The translations under genes were made by a program, and so were the position numbers. From Polaribacter sp. Z022 (GTDB lineage Bacteria > Bacteroidota > Bacteroidia > Flavobacteriales > Flavobacteriaceae), in the NCBI RefSeq assembly GCF_023555495.1, contig NZ_JALCZO010000006.1, positions 124,001 through 188,000 of the forward strand: 64,000 nucleotides of DNA, given 5' to 3'. Below, one piece after another: positions 37,501 through 46,062 of the stretch (the stretch's first letter is position 1; every line of letters begins with the position of its first letter). The notes below the pieces were generated by a model. It had not been told where the DNA came from, made no database searches, and saw only the letters and a list, made by a program, of their open reading frames with translations.

Positions 37501-37910
37501 GCTTCATCAGAAAAAATATTTTGTCTATGATTTGCAGTATTATTTACAGGATCTACAACCCAATCATGAGGTCCTTTGGCATAAAATAGAATAAAATCAG
37601 AATTATCAAAAGAACCATCTTGTTCTCCTTCAATATAAATTGCATTTTCTTGTAAATCATCATATCTAAAATCAGAATTTAGTTCTGGTAACATGTTTCC
37701 TCCATTACCATAAATATGAATCTTTTGAGGGTTTAAGCCGTTTGTAGAAATACCAATTTCTTCTAATAAACTTTTATTAATTTTAAAAACACCAGTTGTA
37801 TCAACTGAAAACTTATACCAATCTCCATTAGACAATACAGAGCTACTTACTTGAGCAGCTAAAAACTGAACAACAAACAGACAAAAAAAGAATAAAAAAG
37901 GTTTTCTCAT
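34515..37910 (-). CDS. porU: Type IX secretion system sortase PorU
   Basis: A 1131-residue protein; ATG 37910 is chosen over a TTG seven codons upstream because it starts the signal peptide directly (about 1-19, ending FLAAQ). The gingipain-like C25 peptidase domain carries catalytic His643 in DYFGHGGEDG and Cys677 in TVTCDFSRFDNP. The C terminus has a YPNPFVNYTEFWF sorting-domain-like end. PorU removes the C-terminal signal of T9SS cargo and attaches it to the surface. Size is typical. It is divergent from gldJ with a 202-base shared promoter region, and followed by porV. Confidence 0.95.
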   Translation of the reverse strand: MRKPFLFFFCLFVVQFLAAQVSSSVLSNGDWYKFSVDTTGVFKINKSLLEEIGISTNGLNPQKIHIYGNGGNMLPELNSDFRYDDLQENAIYIEGEQDGSFDNSDFILFYAKGPHDWVVDPVNNTANHRQNIFSDEAYYFITVSNVNGKRINQKSPITTNATTQISTYNDYTFYEKDELSLFAVGTQWFFNDDFNIENTQSFKIPFSNAISNNAIGVRTRAVSTSVTSSNMDVKVNGQDLYSLNFFSVNPGSLTKAYASERFASIQNSSNSIDVSITYNNGGNPSANAYLDFIEIIGEKELTANGNQFAFRSFAQANSSGIVEYQIQNNSNIFQVWDVSNYIEPQNIINEDTGSNFIFKDNAGSLKEYVVLNSSDYYTPKSIQNAKVINQDLHALKDINYIVITNAELSSEAQRMADYHQANSNLTTKVVILDEIYNEFSSGAKDITGIRDFLKHIYNTNTTVDKKLKYVCFFGDSSYDYKDRVTGNNNIVPVKLAESSFNLASSYVTDDYFVMLENNEGTMSTSHTLDVASSRIPVSTLSQAKGVVDKILNYYNKNAIGDWRNTITLLADDIDATGEEVIQEGVEAIADEIKLNKPIFNVNKIYVDSYVQENSSGGERYPEVKTAITNAIEKGTLVFDYFGHGGEDGFASEKILEKPQIQSFNNPNTLPLLITVTCDFSRFDNPSRITAGELTLWNTTGGSASMITTTREVFISVGQRFNQQLIRVLLEFNDEDLTISESLMKTKNSFTNTQKFFIYSFGDPAMKLAVPQPNVRITKMNGKDISQPIDTLKALSKVSFEGVVVDNANVVLNNFNGSLSTTVFDKPINKTTLDNDGFGIKMIFDTQDSKLFRGKSTVENGNFKFDFVVPKDIKIAYGKGKLSFYAENGETDKAGYNFDVVVGGIDKNAPDDTVGPEIQLFMNDESFIDGGNTNASPNLIVSLSDLSGINTSITAVDHDIVAILDGDTTNPIILNDFYQTELNDFTNGKVIYKLRDLDVGPHTLKIKAWDTYNNSSESTLNFVVVSDAILNLENVLNYPNPFVNYTEFWFNHNKPNENLEVQVQIFTVSGKLVKTINQNVLTTGNLSRNITWNGLDDFGNKIGKGVYIYKLKVKSTTSNLVSEKYEKLVILQ

Positions 37911-38112
37911 AATAGTATTCAAATAACGCAAATTATTTATAGATATTTTAGTTCTTAGAAAGATAAATTATACTAAATTTAAAAAGCAATCGTTTTAAAG
38001 TTTGTGAGAAGAAAAATGAAGCGTTAAAATTGCTAAATTACTTGTTTGAAAGTATTATTATTGTAAATTGCATCGCTATAAATAAAAACCCTAAATAATT
38101 TTCAATTAGGAA
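37911..38112. promoter_or_regulatory. Divergent promoter region porU / gldJ
   Basis: A 202-base AT-rich spacer between the divergent starts of two surface-machinery genes. Near-matches to the -7 consensus exist on both strands (for example GTAAATTGC near 38065 on the plus strand), but none is perfect. Confidence 0.45.
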
Positions 38113-39771
38113 ATGAAAAATATATTTAAAATATCATTTGTTGTTTTATCAATATTGGCTTTATCTAGCTGTAGTAGAACAACTTCTGGAAAATCAAAAT
38201 TAACAGGATTAGATTTTAACAACCCTAAAAGCGGAGGATATACTCGAGGTAACGCAACTGCAGGACAAGAAATACCTTTAGGTATGGTTGCAATTGAAGG
38301 TGGATCTTTTACAATGGGACAGGTTCAGGATGATGTAATGTTTGATTGGAACACTACTCCTAAAAAAATGCACATTCGTTCTTTCTTTATGGATGAAACA
38401 GAGGTAACTAACTCTGAATATTTTTTATATGTACAATATATTAAAGATGTTTTTCCTCCATCAGAAGAAAAATATAAACATATCTATAACTCTGTTTTAC
38501 CAGATACTTTAGTTTGGAGAAAAAGTTTAGGTAATACAGATATTTTATCTGAAAACTATTTAAGACATCCTGCTTATGGAGATTATCCTGTAGTTGGTGT
38601 TAGTTGGTTACAAGCTAGTCAATACTGTAAATGGCGTACAGATGCTGTAAATCTTAAAAAATTAATTGATAAAGGTTATATTAAAAATATTTTTGAAAAT
38701 GACTCTATTAGAAATTTCTTTGATACAGAAGTTTTCTTAGCAGATTCTGACAAACTTTTTGACAATGATACTACTGTTTATCAAAGAGGAATTAGAACTA
38801 GAGGTTCTGTAAGAGGAGACAAAGGAAGAAATATTACTAGAGCAGATGGTATTTTAAGTCAACGTTTTAGACTACCAACTGAAGCTGAATGGGAATTTGC
38901 TGCAAAAGCAAATATTGAAAATAGAGAATTTAACAATGTAAGAGGTAGAAAAAAATACGCTTGGAATGGTAAATATTCTAGAGAAACAGAAAAAAGATTT
39001 AGAGGAGACCAATTAGCAAACTTTAAACAAGGTAAAGGAGAATATAGTGGTTTATCTGGTTGGAGTTCTGATGGTTCTGACATTCCTATTAGAGTAAAAT
39101 CTTATCCACCAAATGGATTTGGTTTATATGACATGTCTGGTAATGTTGCTGAATGGGTTGCAGATGTTTATAGACCAATTATAGATAACGAAGCTAATGA
39201 CTTTAATTACTATAGAGGTAATATTTTTACTAGAAAAATGATTGGTAAAGATGGTAAAGTTGTTATTGCAGGAGTAACTGAGGGAGCAAATGTAGAATAT
39301 GACACATTACCAAATGGAAAAATAGTACCTAAACAATTACCTGGTAGTATTAAATATATACCAATTACAAAAGATGACGTTACTCTTAGAAGAAACTTTA
39401 CAGTTTCTGACAACACTAATATTGGTGATGGAGATTTAAATTCTTCTAGATTCTATGAAGATGATGAAGATCAATTTAACTCTAGACCAAGTATGTACAA
39501 TTCTCCTCGAAGACCAACTAGAGTTACAGATCCTGTAACAGGAAAAGAAGTTTTAGTTAATGACGCTAAAAAAAGAACAACACTTATTAGTAATAATACT
39601 AGAGTTTACAAAGGTGGAGCATGGTCTGATAGAGAATATTGGTTAGATCCTGCACAAAGAAGATACTTGCCAGAATATATGGCAACAAATTATATTGGTT
39701 TTAGATGTGTTACAGATAAATTAGGACCAATGACTTACAAGAAAAGAAAAGTAAGAAACCCTTCAAGGTAA
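38113..39771 (+). CDS. gldJ: Gliding motility lipoprotein GldJ (FGE/SUMF1-like fold)
   Basis: A 552-residue lipoprotein (lipobox Cys20, LALSSC). The formylglycine-generating-enzyme-like fold is seen in MVAIEGGSFTMGQ, FFMDETEVTNSEYFLYV, YPVVGVSWLQASQYCKWR, RFRLPTEAEWEFAAKA, GLYDMSGNVAEWVADVYRP and RVYKGGAWSDREYWLDPAQR. GldJ is needed for gliding and stabilises the GldK-L-M-N motor of the type IX system. It has no known catalytic activity. Synteny with porU/porV upstream and murF downstream matches the flavobacterial arrangement. Confidence 0.95.
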   Translation: MKNIFKISFVVLSILALSSCSRTTSGKSKLTGLDFNNPKSGGYTRGNATAGQEIPLGMVAIEGGSFTMGQVQDDVMFDWNTTPKKMHIRSFFMDETEVTNSEYFLYVQYIKDVFPPSEEKYKHIYNSVLPDTLVWRKSLGNTDILSENYLRHPAYGDYPVVGVSWLQASQYCKWRTDAVNLKKLIDKGYIKNIFENDSIRNFFDTEVFLADSDKLFDNDTTVYQRGIRTRGSVRGDKGRNITRADGILSQRFRLPTEAEWEFAAKANIENREFNNVRGRKKYAWNGKYSRETEKRFRGDQLANFKQGKGEYSGLSGWSSDGSDIPIRVKSYPPNGFGLYDMSGNVAEWVADVYRPIIDNEANDFNYYRGNIFTRKMIGKDGKVVIAGVTEGANVEYDTLPNGKIVPKQLPGSIKYIPITKDDVTLRRNFTVSDNTNIGDGDLNSSRFYEDDEDQFNSRPSMYNSPRRPTRVTDPVTGKEVLVNDAKKRTTLISNNTRVYKGGAWSDREYWLDPAQRRYLPEYMATNYIGFRCVTDKLGPMTYKKRKVRNPSR

Positions 39772-39797
39772 GTAAAATTTATTATCAAAAAAATATC

Positions 39798-39831
39798 ACC
39801 TCACTGAATGAAAAACAGTGAGGTTTTTTTT
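39798..39831 (+). terminator. Terminator between gldJ and murF
   Basis: ACCTCACTG pairs with CAGTGAGGT over a 9-base loop and is followed by eight T residues. Its position 12 bases before murF implies murF has another promoter or relies on read-through. Confidence 0.88.
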
Positions 39832-39842
39832 ATTTTTAAAAC

Positions 39843-41099
39843 ATGAATATTAAAGACATATACAAAATATACTCTAAAAACTATCTAGTAGATACTGACA
39901 CAAGAAAAATTAGAAAAAACACATTATTTTTTGCATTAAAAGGAGATAACTTTAATGGAAATAAATTTGCTGATAAAGCACTAGAATTAGGAGCAAAGTA
40001 TGCTATTGTAGATGAGAAAGAGTACCATTTAAATGATAAGACTATTTTAGTTGATAATGTTTTAGAAACTCTTCAAAAACTTGCTAATTATCACAGGAAT
40101 GAATTAAAAACAACCATTATAGGTTTAACTGGTAGTAATGGAAAAACTACAACAAAAGAATTGATAAATGCTGTTTTATCAAAAAAACACAACATTACAG
40201 CAACCATAGGTAATTTAAACAATCATATAGGTGTTCCTCTAACTTTACTTTCTATGACCCCAAAAACTGAAATTGGAATTGTGGAAATGGGAGCAAACCA
40301 TCAAAAAGAAATTGAATTTTTATGTTCTATTTGTGAACCTAACTTTGGTTACATCACTAATTTTGGTAAAGCGCACTTAGAAGGTTTTGGCGGCATTGAA
40401 GGAGTTATAAAAGGAAAAAGTGAATTATATACTTATTTAGAAAAGAACAATAATATTGTTTTTATAAATCCTGATGATAAGATTCAAGTTGAAAAATCAG
40501 AAAATATTAAAACAATACCTTTTAACAGTTCTTTAAAATTTATTAGTTCAAACCCATTTGTTAAACTCTCTTTTAATTCAGTTACTATAGAGAGTAATCT
40601 CATAGGAAAATACAACTATTCTAATATTGCTATTGCCTGTACTATTGGAGATTATTTTAAAGTTTCAACCGAAGAAATAAAAGAGGCCTTACAAAATTAT
40701 GTTCCTGATAATAATAGATCTCAAATCATTAAAAAAGAAACAAACAATATTATTTTAGATGCTTATAATGCTAACCCTTCTAGTATGAAAGCTGCTTTAG
40801 AAAATTTTGAAACTATTGCTGATAAAAATAAAACTGTAATTTTAGGAGACATGTTTGAGTTAGGAAAAACTAGTTTAAAAGAACATCAAGAAATTATAGA
40901 TTTTACAGAAAAACTGAAGTTTTCGAATTTGTTCTTTGTTGGCGAAAATTTTTATCAAACAACTTCTAACACAAAACTGTATAAAACATTTGAGGATCTC
41001 TTGTATCACTTAAAAAACAATCCTCTTAAACATCAATCAATTCTGATTAAAGGTTCAAGAGGAATGCGTTTAGAAAGACTTTTAGATATAATTAATTAA
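39843..41099 (+). CDS. murF: UDP-N-acetylmuramoyl-tripeptide--D-alanyl-D-alanine ligase
   Basis: A 418-residue Mur ligase that adds D-Ala-D-Ala to the UDP-MurNAc tripeptide in peptidoglycan synthesis. N-terminal DTRKIRKNTLFFALKGDNFNG is the substrate-binding domain. The ATP loop GLTGSNGKTTTKE lies near residue 95, with NLNNHIGVPLTLL near 125, EMGANHQKEI near 148 and LDAYNANPSSMKAAL near 300. Length is typical. It ends with an 8-base tail-to-tail overlap with the BadF-family gene on the other strand. Confidence 0.96.
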   Translation: MNIKDIYKIYSKNYLVDTDTRKIRKNTLFFALKGDNFNGNKFADKALELGAKYAIVDEKEYHLNDKTILVDNVLETLQKLANYHRNELKTTIIGLTGSNGKTTTKELINAVLSKKHNITATIGNLNNHIGVPLTLLSMTPKTEIGIVEMGANHQKEIEFLCSICEPNFGYITNFGKAHLEGFGGIEGVIKGKSELYTYLEKNNNIVFINPDDKIQVEKSENIKTIPFNSSLKFISSNPFVKLSFNSVTIESNLIGKYNYSNIAIACTIGDYFKVSTEEIKEALQNYVPDNNRSQIIKKETNNIILDAYNANPSSMKAALENFETIADKNKTVILGDMFELGKTSLKEHQEIIDFTEKLKFSNLFFVGENFYQTTSNTKLYKTFEDLLYHLKNNPLKHQSILIKGSRGMRLERLLDIIN

Positions 41100-41943
41100 T
41101 ATTATTCTTATGGTATTCTAACAAATTATCAATTGGTCTTTGTATTACATCAGTAATTTCTAAATTATTCTTTTTAGCAATTTTCTCTAAAATATCTCTA
41201 AAATAATGAGCAATAGAACCTATAAAATATATTGGTGTTTCAGTTGTTTTATTATAAGGTAAAATTCTATATTTAAAGAATTCTTGAAAACCTTTTTTAA
41301 TAATTCGTTTAATATATTTTTCTTCTTTAAATTCAAACATAAACTTTGCAAAAGAGGCTAAATACATATTTGGATTTGGTTCTCGATATAAATTTTTCTT
41401 TATATAATCTGCATCCAAATCAAACTCTTCATTAAACTTTTTGGCAATTTTTTTAGGCATTTTATTATAGTAGTAATCAATAATTAACTTTTTTCCAAAA
41501 TAATTACCACTAGCTTCATCCATTAAAATATACCCCAAAGAAGATACTAACATTTCCATTTTTTCACCATCATAATAACAACTATTAGAGCCTGTACCTA
41601 AAATACATACTAATGCAGGATCATTACCTGTTGCAGCATAAACTGCGGCTAACATATCTTCAGAAATAAAAACTTTTGCATTTACAAAAATTGATTCTAA
41701 AATTGTTTTTAATATTTGAATTGGTTTTGGTGTACCACATCCAGCTCCGTAAAAATGAATTTCTTCTACATCTTCTTTTATATTAATAAGTTGAAACATA
41801 TTAATAATTCTATTTTCCAATTCTTCTTCAGGAACAATAGCAGGGTTTAACCCTAAAGTTCTTACTCTAAATGCTTCTTCTTTATTTTTATCTATAGCAA
41901 TCCAATCTGCTTTTGTAGAACCTCCATCTGCAATTAAAATCAT
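41092..41943 (-). CDS. BadF/BadG/BcrA/BcrD-type ATPase, probable N-acetylglucosamine (or related sugar) kinase
   Basis: A 283-residue ASKHA-fold protein. LIADGGSTKADW (residues 2-13) is the phosphate-1 motif, GAGCGTP near 66 and LGTGSNSCYYDG near 115 are the connect and phosphate-2 motifs, and MDEASGNYFGKKL near 140 and FIGSIAHYF near 255 complete the fold. Members of this size phosphorylate GlcNAc or glucosamine; the neighbouring murF suggests, but does not prove, a cell-wall recycling role. It lies alone on the minus strand between murF and the polysaccharide cluster. Confidence 0.82.
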   Translation of the reverse strand: MILIADGGSTKADWIAIDKNKEEAFRVRTLGLNPAIVPEEELENRIINMFQLINIKEDVEEIHFYGAGCGTPKPIQILKTILESIFVNAKVFISEDMLAAVYAATGNDPALVCILGTGSNSCYYDGEKMEMLVSSLGYILMDEASGNYFGKKLIIDYYYNKMPKKIAKKFNEEFDLDADYIKKNLYREPNPNMYLASFAKFMFEFKEEKYIKRIIKKGFQEFFKYRILPYNKTTETPIYFIGSIAHYFRDILEKIAKKNNLEITDVIQRPIDNLLEYHKNNIN

Positions 41944-42078
41944 AATATTTATATTTTATACTCAAATATATTACAAGTAAAATTCATATACAATAGCATG
42001 TAAATCTTCAATCGTTTTCGTAGTAAATTATTTTTTTTGTAACATAAAAGAACTGCAAATAAGTAACCTAATTTATTG

Positions 42079-42086
42079 TAAATTTG
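42079..42086 (+). promoter_or_regulatory. Candidate -7 element of the tyrosine phosphatase gene
   Basis: TAAATTTG, a full TAnnTTTG match, 16 bases before the ATG at 42103. A -33 TTG is not seen at standard spacing. Confidence 0.6.
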
Positions 42087-42102
42087 TAGTAAATATTAAA
42101 TT

Positions 42103-42843
42103 ATGATCTTTTTTAAGAAAAAAGAAATTTTACTTAAAGACTTCTTTCCTGAAGGGTTTATTGATATACATTCTCATTTATTACCTGGTATCGATGATGG
42201 TGCCAAAGATTTAGAAAACTCAATACAATTGATCTCTAAAATGTCATCTTATGGTATAAAAAACTTTATAACTACACCTCATGTTTTAGGTGACGTCTAC
42301 CCTAATTCTTCTACTCTAATTAAAAATAAGTTAGAAGAACTTAGAACTGAATTAAAAAAGAGATGCATAAACGACATTTATATAAATGCAGCTGCAGAAT
42401 ATATGATGGATGAACAATTTTCTAAACTTTTAGAAAAAAATGATATTCTTACTCTTAAGGATAATTATATACTTGTAGAGATGTCATATTTTAGTGCTCC
42501 TATGAATTTATATGATATAATTTTTGAAATTCAATTAAAGGGGTACAAACCTATTTTAGCACACCCTGAACGTTACAAGTTTTATCATAATGATTTCCAA
42601 CAATATTACAAACTTAAAAAAGCTGGATGCTTGTTTCAATTAAATTTATTGTCATTAACTGAACAATATGGAAAAGGAGTTCAAAAAATTACTGATAAAC
42701 TTTTAAAAGAAGGTTTATATGATTTTGTAGGAACTGACACACATCATACTAATCACTTAGAGCTCCTAAAAAAAATTGGAAATAAAAAGACTTTTGAAAA
42801 AATTAATGAATTACTAAAATCTAATAGTAATACATTTAAATAA
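42103..42843 (+). CDS. CpsB/CapC-family (PHP-type) tyrosine-protein phosphatase
   Basis: A 246-residue metal-dependent phosphatase of the PHP superfamily. FIDIHSHLLPGIDDGAKDLE (about 20-38), TTPHVLGDVYPN near 65, the active-site AHPERYKF near 158 and FVGTDTHHTNHL near 208 supply the metal ligands. It dephosphorylates BY-kinases such as Wzc, whose gene lies on the opposite strand immediately downstream. A kinase/phosphatase pair controlling polysaccharide chain assembly is inferred. The short spacing to its -7-like element suggests independent expression. Confidence 0.92.
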   Translation: MIFFKKKEILLKDFFPEGFIDIHSHLLPGIDDGAKDLENSIQLISKMSSYGIKNFITTPHVLGDVYPNSSTLIKNKLEELRTELKKRCINDIYINAAAEYMMDEQFSKLLEKNDILTLKDNYILVEMSYFSAPMNLYDIIFEIQLKGYKPILAHPERYKFYHNDFQQYYKLKKAGCLFQLNLLSLTEQYGKGVQKITDKLLKEGLYDFVGTDTHHTNHLELLKKIGNKKTFEKINELLKSNSNTFK

Positions 42844-42870
42844 AAAAAGAGCCTTATAGGCTCTTTTTTT
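42842..42870. terminator. Bidirectional terminator between the phosphatase gene and wzc
   Basis: AAAAAAAGAGCC, loop TTATA, GGCTCTTTTTTT: a perfect 12-base stem with T runs on both strands, placed between convergent stops. Confidence 0.93.
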
Positions 42871-42879
42871 ATTTAAATG

Positions 42880-45282
42880 TTATTTAGAAAATATTTTCTT
42901 ATACCAAGGCTTTTTTTCTTCTTCAACATATCCATATCCGTATCCATATCCATATCCATATCCATATCCATATCCTCTATTAAGATCAGTATCATTCAAA
43001 ACAATTGCCATATTAGGCAATTTTTTTTCTGAATATAAATTTTGCACAACAGCCAACATTCTTTTATCTAAATAGTTTGCTCTAGAAACATACATAAACA
43101 TATCTGCATATTTAGAAACTAAAAGTGTATCTGTTACTAAATTTACAGGAGCAGTATCAACAATAATATAATCATACTCCTTTTTTACTATTTCAAATAA
43201 TTCTTTAACTTTATTTGTTAATAATAATTCTGCAGGATTTGGAGGTATAACTCCTGAAGAAATTATATCTAGATTTGGAATTTCAGGTATAGAAAACTTT
43301 AATTCATCTAAAGATAATTTATCATTAGTTATATAGTTTGTAATCCCCTTTCTTTCTGGTATTCCTAAATATTCTGTAACTTTTGGAGCTCTTAAATCCA
43401 TTCCCAATAGCAAGACTTTTTTATCTGACAATGATAAAGTAGCAGCTAGGTTTATAGAAATAAAAGACTTACCCTCTCCACTAGTTGTTGATGTAATAAA
43501 AATAGATTTACCCAATTTATCGTTAGAAGAATTAGGCATCATAAAATCTAAATTTGTTCTTAATAATCTAAATGCTTCAGCAGTACTAGATCTTGCATCA
43601 GAACCAATTACAATTTTTTCTTTTGTTTCTGAATGAGGAACATCTCCTAAAAAAGGAACATCTGTTAACTCTTCAATATCTTTTCTTGAATGAATTTTAG
43701 TATCTAAAATATTTTTAAGATAGATAAAAACAAATGGAATTATCAAACCAATTATTAAAGCAGCTAAATAAATTATTTTCTTTTTAGGTGAAACAGGTAT
43801 ATCTGAACTATAAGCTACATCAATAATTTTGGCATTAGGAACAGTTACAGCTAAAGAAATTGCTGTTTCTTCTTTTTTCTTTAATAAGTAAGAATACAAT
43901 CCTGAAATAATCTCTTGCTGACGAGCAATGTCAATATACCCTCTTTCTAACAATGGAATAGCTGAAACTTTATAATTAATCTTATGAAATTCCTTCTCTA
44001 ATTGACTATATTGGGTCTTAAGAGAGGCTATTAAATTTGAAATACTATTTTTTAAATTTAACTTTAAAGAATTGATTTCTTTTTGGTATTGTTTAATTTG
44101 TGGGTTTTTTATACCAGCATTTACACTCAACCTATTTTTATAAACTACTAATTCATTATACGCTTTTATTGCTTCAGAAATTGAGACTTCGGAAAAACCA
44201 AGATTTTGTGGTAAAGTTTCATCTTTATTTGATTGTTTGTTAATATTTTTAAGTACTGCTTTTGCAATATCTAATTCTGTTCTAATATTAACTAATTTTT
44301 CATTATTTAAAGAAGCTGTCTTAAGAGCCAATTCTCCTTCACTTGATAACCCTGTTATTTTATTATCTGTTTTAAACTTCTTAACTTCATCTTGAATAGA
44401 GTTTAGATCTTTACCAATAACAGATAACCTCTCATCAATAAAATCTTTTGTTTTTTGAGAAACAATATTTTTATCCTTTATTGCATCTAAGTTATATTGT
44501 TTTACCAATTCATTTAAAAAAAACTCTGCTTTATTCTTTGAAGGACTTCTTAAAGATAAATTTAAAACACTAGAGTTATTGCTAACGGAATTAACATTAA
44601 GTATTAATTTATAATTATCAATTACTTTAGTTCTATTTAATATGTTAACATAAATGTCATTTTGTTCTTTAAAATTAAAATTTTCTGTTTTCTTAACTTT
44701 GAAATCACCAAATTCTGAATTGATTATTTCATCAAAATCATGAGCAGAAATAAAATTATCATTACTATCTTTCAGTTCAAATTTAGCTGAAGACAAAACT
44801 CTAACAGTAAGCGATGTATCAACTTTTGAGTTTAATATGTTTTGTTTCTGAGAAAGGAATATTATTTGAATAGGATTGTTTTCACCAAAAATCTCAGTTT
44901 TTTTTATTCTACCCTGACTATAATATGAAGACATCAAATTTAAGGTATCTACAACATTACCAATAATTTTTCGTGATTTTAATATCACAATTTCATTATC
45001 AGTATTATTCGCAGAACCTCCTCCAACAATCCCCATATCTTTAAAGGCCTCTAGTTCTTTTGATATACCAGATTTTTGATTATCCTTTATTAGAATTGTA
45101 GTAGAAGAACTATACAGGGGTGTGCTATATCTTAAATATAAAAAAGCCAAAATAGTAGAAATTAAAACGCCTAAAACAAACCATTTCCAATGAAAAAGAT
45201 ATTTTTCTAGTTCTTCTTTAATATTTATAGTACCCAATTCTTCATTATGGTTTAATGACATATTTTCTTTTTTTAATTGCAT
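42880..45282 (-). CDS. wzc: Polysaccharide co-polymerase / BY-type tyrosine autokinase (Wzc-like)
   Basis: An 800-residue inner-membrane protein. It has a Wzz domain with a first helix (about 33-52, WFVLGVLISTILAFLYLRY), a long periplasmic coiled coil (about 250-480) and a second helix near 500-525. A cytoplasmic BY-kinase follows: Walker A TSTTSGEGKSF near 604, Walker A' LLLGMDLRAPK near 630 and Walker B YDYIIVDTAP near 718. The tyrosine-rich tail has eight GY dipeptides. Autophosphorylation of that tail and removal by the PHP phosphatase cycle chain length and export with Wza. It is the last gene of the cluster, 3 bases after wza. Confidence 0.95.
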   Translation of the reverse strand: MQLKKENMSLNHNEELGTINIKEELEKYLFHWKWFVLGVLISTILAFLYLRYSTPLYSSSTTILIKDNQKSGISKELEAFKDMGIVGGGSANNTDNEIVILKSRKIIGNVVDTLNLMSSYYSQGRIKKTEIFGENNPIQIIFLSQKQNILNSKVDTSLTVRVLSSAKFELKDSNDNFISAHDFDEIINSEFGDFKVKKTENFNFKEQNDIYVNILNRTKVIDNYKLILNVNSVSNNSSVLNLSLRSPSKNKAEFFLNELVKQYNLDAIKDKNIVSQKTKDFIDERLSVIGKDLNSIQDEVKKFKTDNKITGLSSEGELALKTASLNNEKLVNIRTELDIAKAVLKNINKQSNKDETLPQNLGFSEVSISEAIKAYNELVVYKNRLSVNAGIKNPQIKQYQKEINSLKLNLKNSISNLIASLKTQYSQLEKEFHKINYKVSAIPLLERGYIDIARQQEIISGLYSYLLKKKEETAISLAVTVPNAKIIDVAYSSDIPVSPKKKIIYLAALIIGLIIPFVFIYLKNILDTKIHSRKDIEELTDVPFLGDVPHSETKEKIVIGSDARSSTAEAFRLLRTNLDFMMPNSSNDKLGKSIFITSTTSGEGKSFISINLAATLSLSDKKVLLLGMDLRAPKVTEYLGIPERKGITNYITNDKLSLDELKFSIPEIPNLDIISSGVIPPNPAELLLTNKVKELFEIVKKEYDYIIVDTAPVNLVTDTLLVSKYADMFMYVSRANYLDKRMLAVVQNLYSEKKLPNMAIVLNDTDLNRGYGYGYGYGYGYGYGYVEEEKKPWYKKIFSK
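42927..42974. repeat. Hexanucleotide tandem repeat encoding the wzc tyrosine tail
   Basis: Eight tandem CATATC units, the third reading CGTATC, all in frame and encoding Gly-Tyr on the minus strand. Because the unit is six bases, slippage would add or remove whole GY pairs without frameshift. Confidence 0.93.
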
Positions 45283-45285
45283 TAT

Positions 45286-46056
45286 TTACCTAGTTAAAAT
45301 AGAAACTATGGTAATAATTAACCCTGTAACTGAAATAAATAAACTTGTATTTGTATTAGACGAAGCAGATTGAATTCTTGCCTTGTTGTGCTCTACATAT
45401 ACAACATCATTTTGTTGGAGGTAGAACACCGGGGAATTCAAAGTTTTGTTAGAGAGTAAATTTATTTTATACTTAACTTTTTTATTATTTTCTTCTCTAA
45501 TAACTGTTACATTGTCTCTTCGCCCAGAGATATTTAAATCTCCAGCTAAACCTATTGCATCTAAAATACTTACTCTTTCATTAGGAATTGTAAAAGTTCC
45601 TGGCTTTTTAACATCTCCATAAACAGTAATTTTAAAATTAGCTATTCTTATGTTAATATTTGGATTAGCAACATAATCTGGAGATAATTTTTTTTTAAGG
45701 AGTTCGAGAGCAGCTTCTCTTGTTAATCCACCTAGCTTCAATTCTCCTAAAACCGGAAAATCAATATTACCCTTACTATCTATCAAATAAGCTTGTTGCT
45801 GTGGTGTCCCTACCACAGTATTAGTAGTTGTGGCGTAAGTTACTGCTGGCAAGTTAAAGGGTCTAGTTGCTTCTATATCATCAGATGATATCGTTATTTG
45901 CAATAAATCATCTGGTTTAAAAATTGTTTCAAATTTATTACTTACCTTGTTTTGATCTATTTCATCAAATTGAAAATAAGTAATATCTTTACTTGAAACG
46001 CAAGAAGATAGCACAATTACTAATAAAAAAAGAAAGCTTTGAACTCGAAATCTCAT
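45286..46056 (-). CDS. wza: Outer-membrane polysaccharide export lipoprotein (Wza-like)
   Basis: A 256-residue lipoprotein (lipobox Cys19, LSSC). The polysaccharide export domain has FKPDDLLQITISSDD near 45-60 and YLIDSKGNIDFPVLGELKLGGLTREAALELL, of which the GNIDFPVLG segment is the conserved core. An SLBB domain follows (ITVYGDVKKPGTFTIPNERVSILDAIGLAGDLN). A hydrophobic C-terminal helix is at about 234-254. Wza proteins form the outer-membrane portal for the polysaccharide. The length is shorter than E. coli Wza (about 380), as usual in Bacteroidota. It lies between the dehydratase and wzc genes. Confidence 0.92.
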   Translation of the reverse strand: MRFRVQSFLFLLVIVLSSCVSSKDITYFQFDEIDQNKVSNKFETIFKPDDLLQITISSDDIEATRPFNLPAVTYATTTNTVVGTPQQQAYLIDSKGNIDFPVLGELKLGGLTREAALELLKKKLSPDYVANPNINIRIANFKITVYGDVKKPGTFTIPNERVSILDAIGLAGDLNISGRRDNVTVIREENNKKVKYKINLLSNKTLNSPVFYLQQNDVVYVEHNKARIQSASSNTNTSLFISVTGLIITIVSILTR

Positions 46057-46062
46057 AATATG

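Noticed and set aside
37911..37931. TTG start adding seven residues to PorU
   Set aside because: The ATG at 37910 begins a normal signal peptide.
42927..42974. CRISPR-like direct repeats
   Set aside because: The six-base units are contiguous, in frame and coding; there are no spacers or cas genes.
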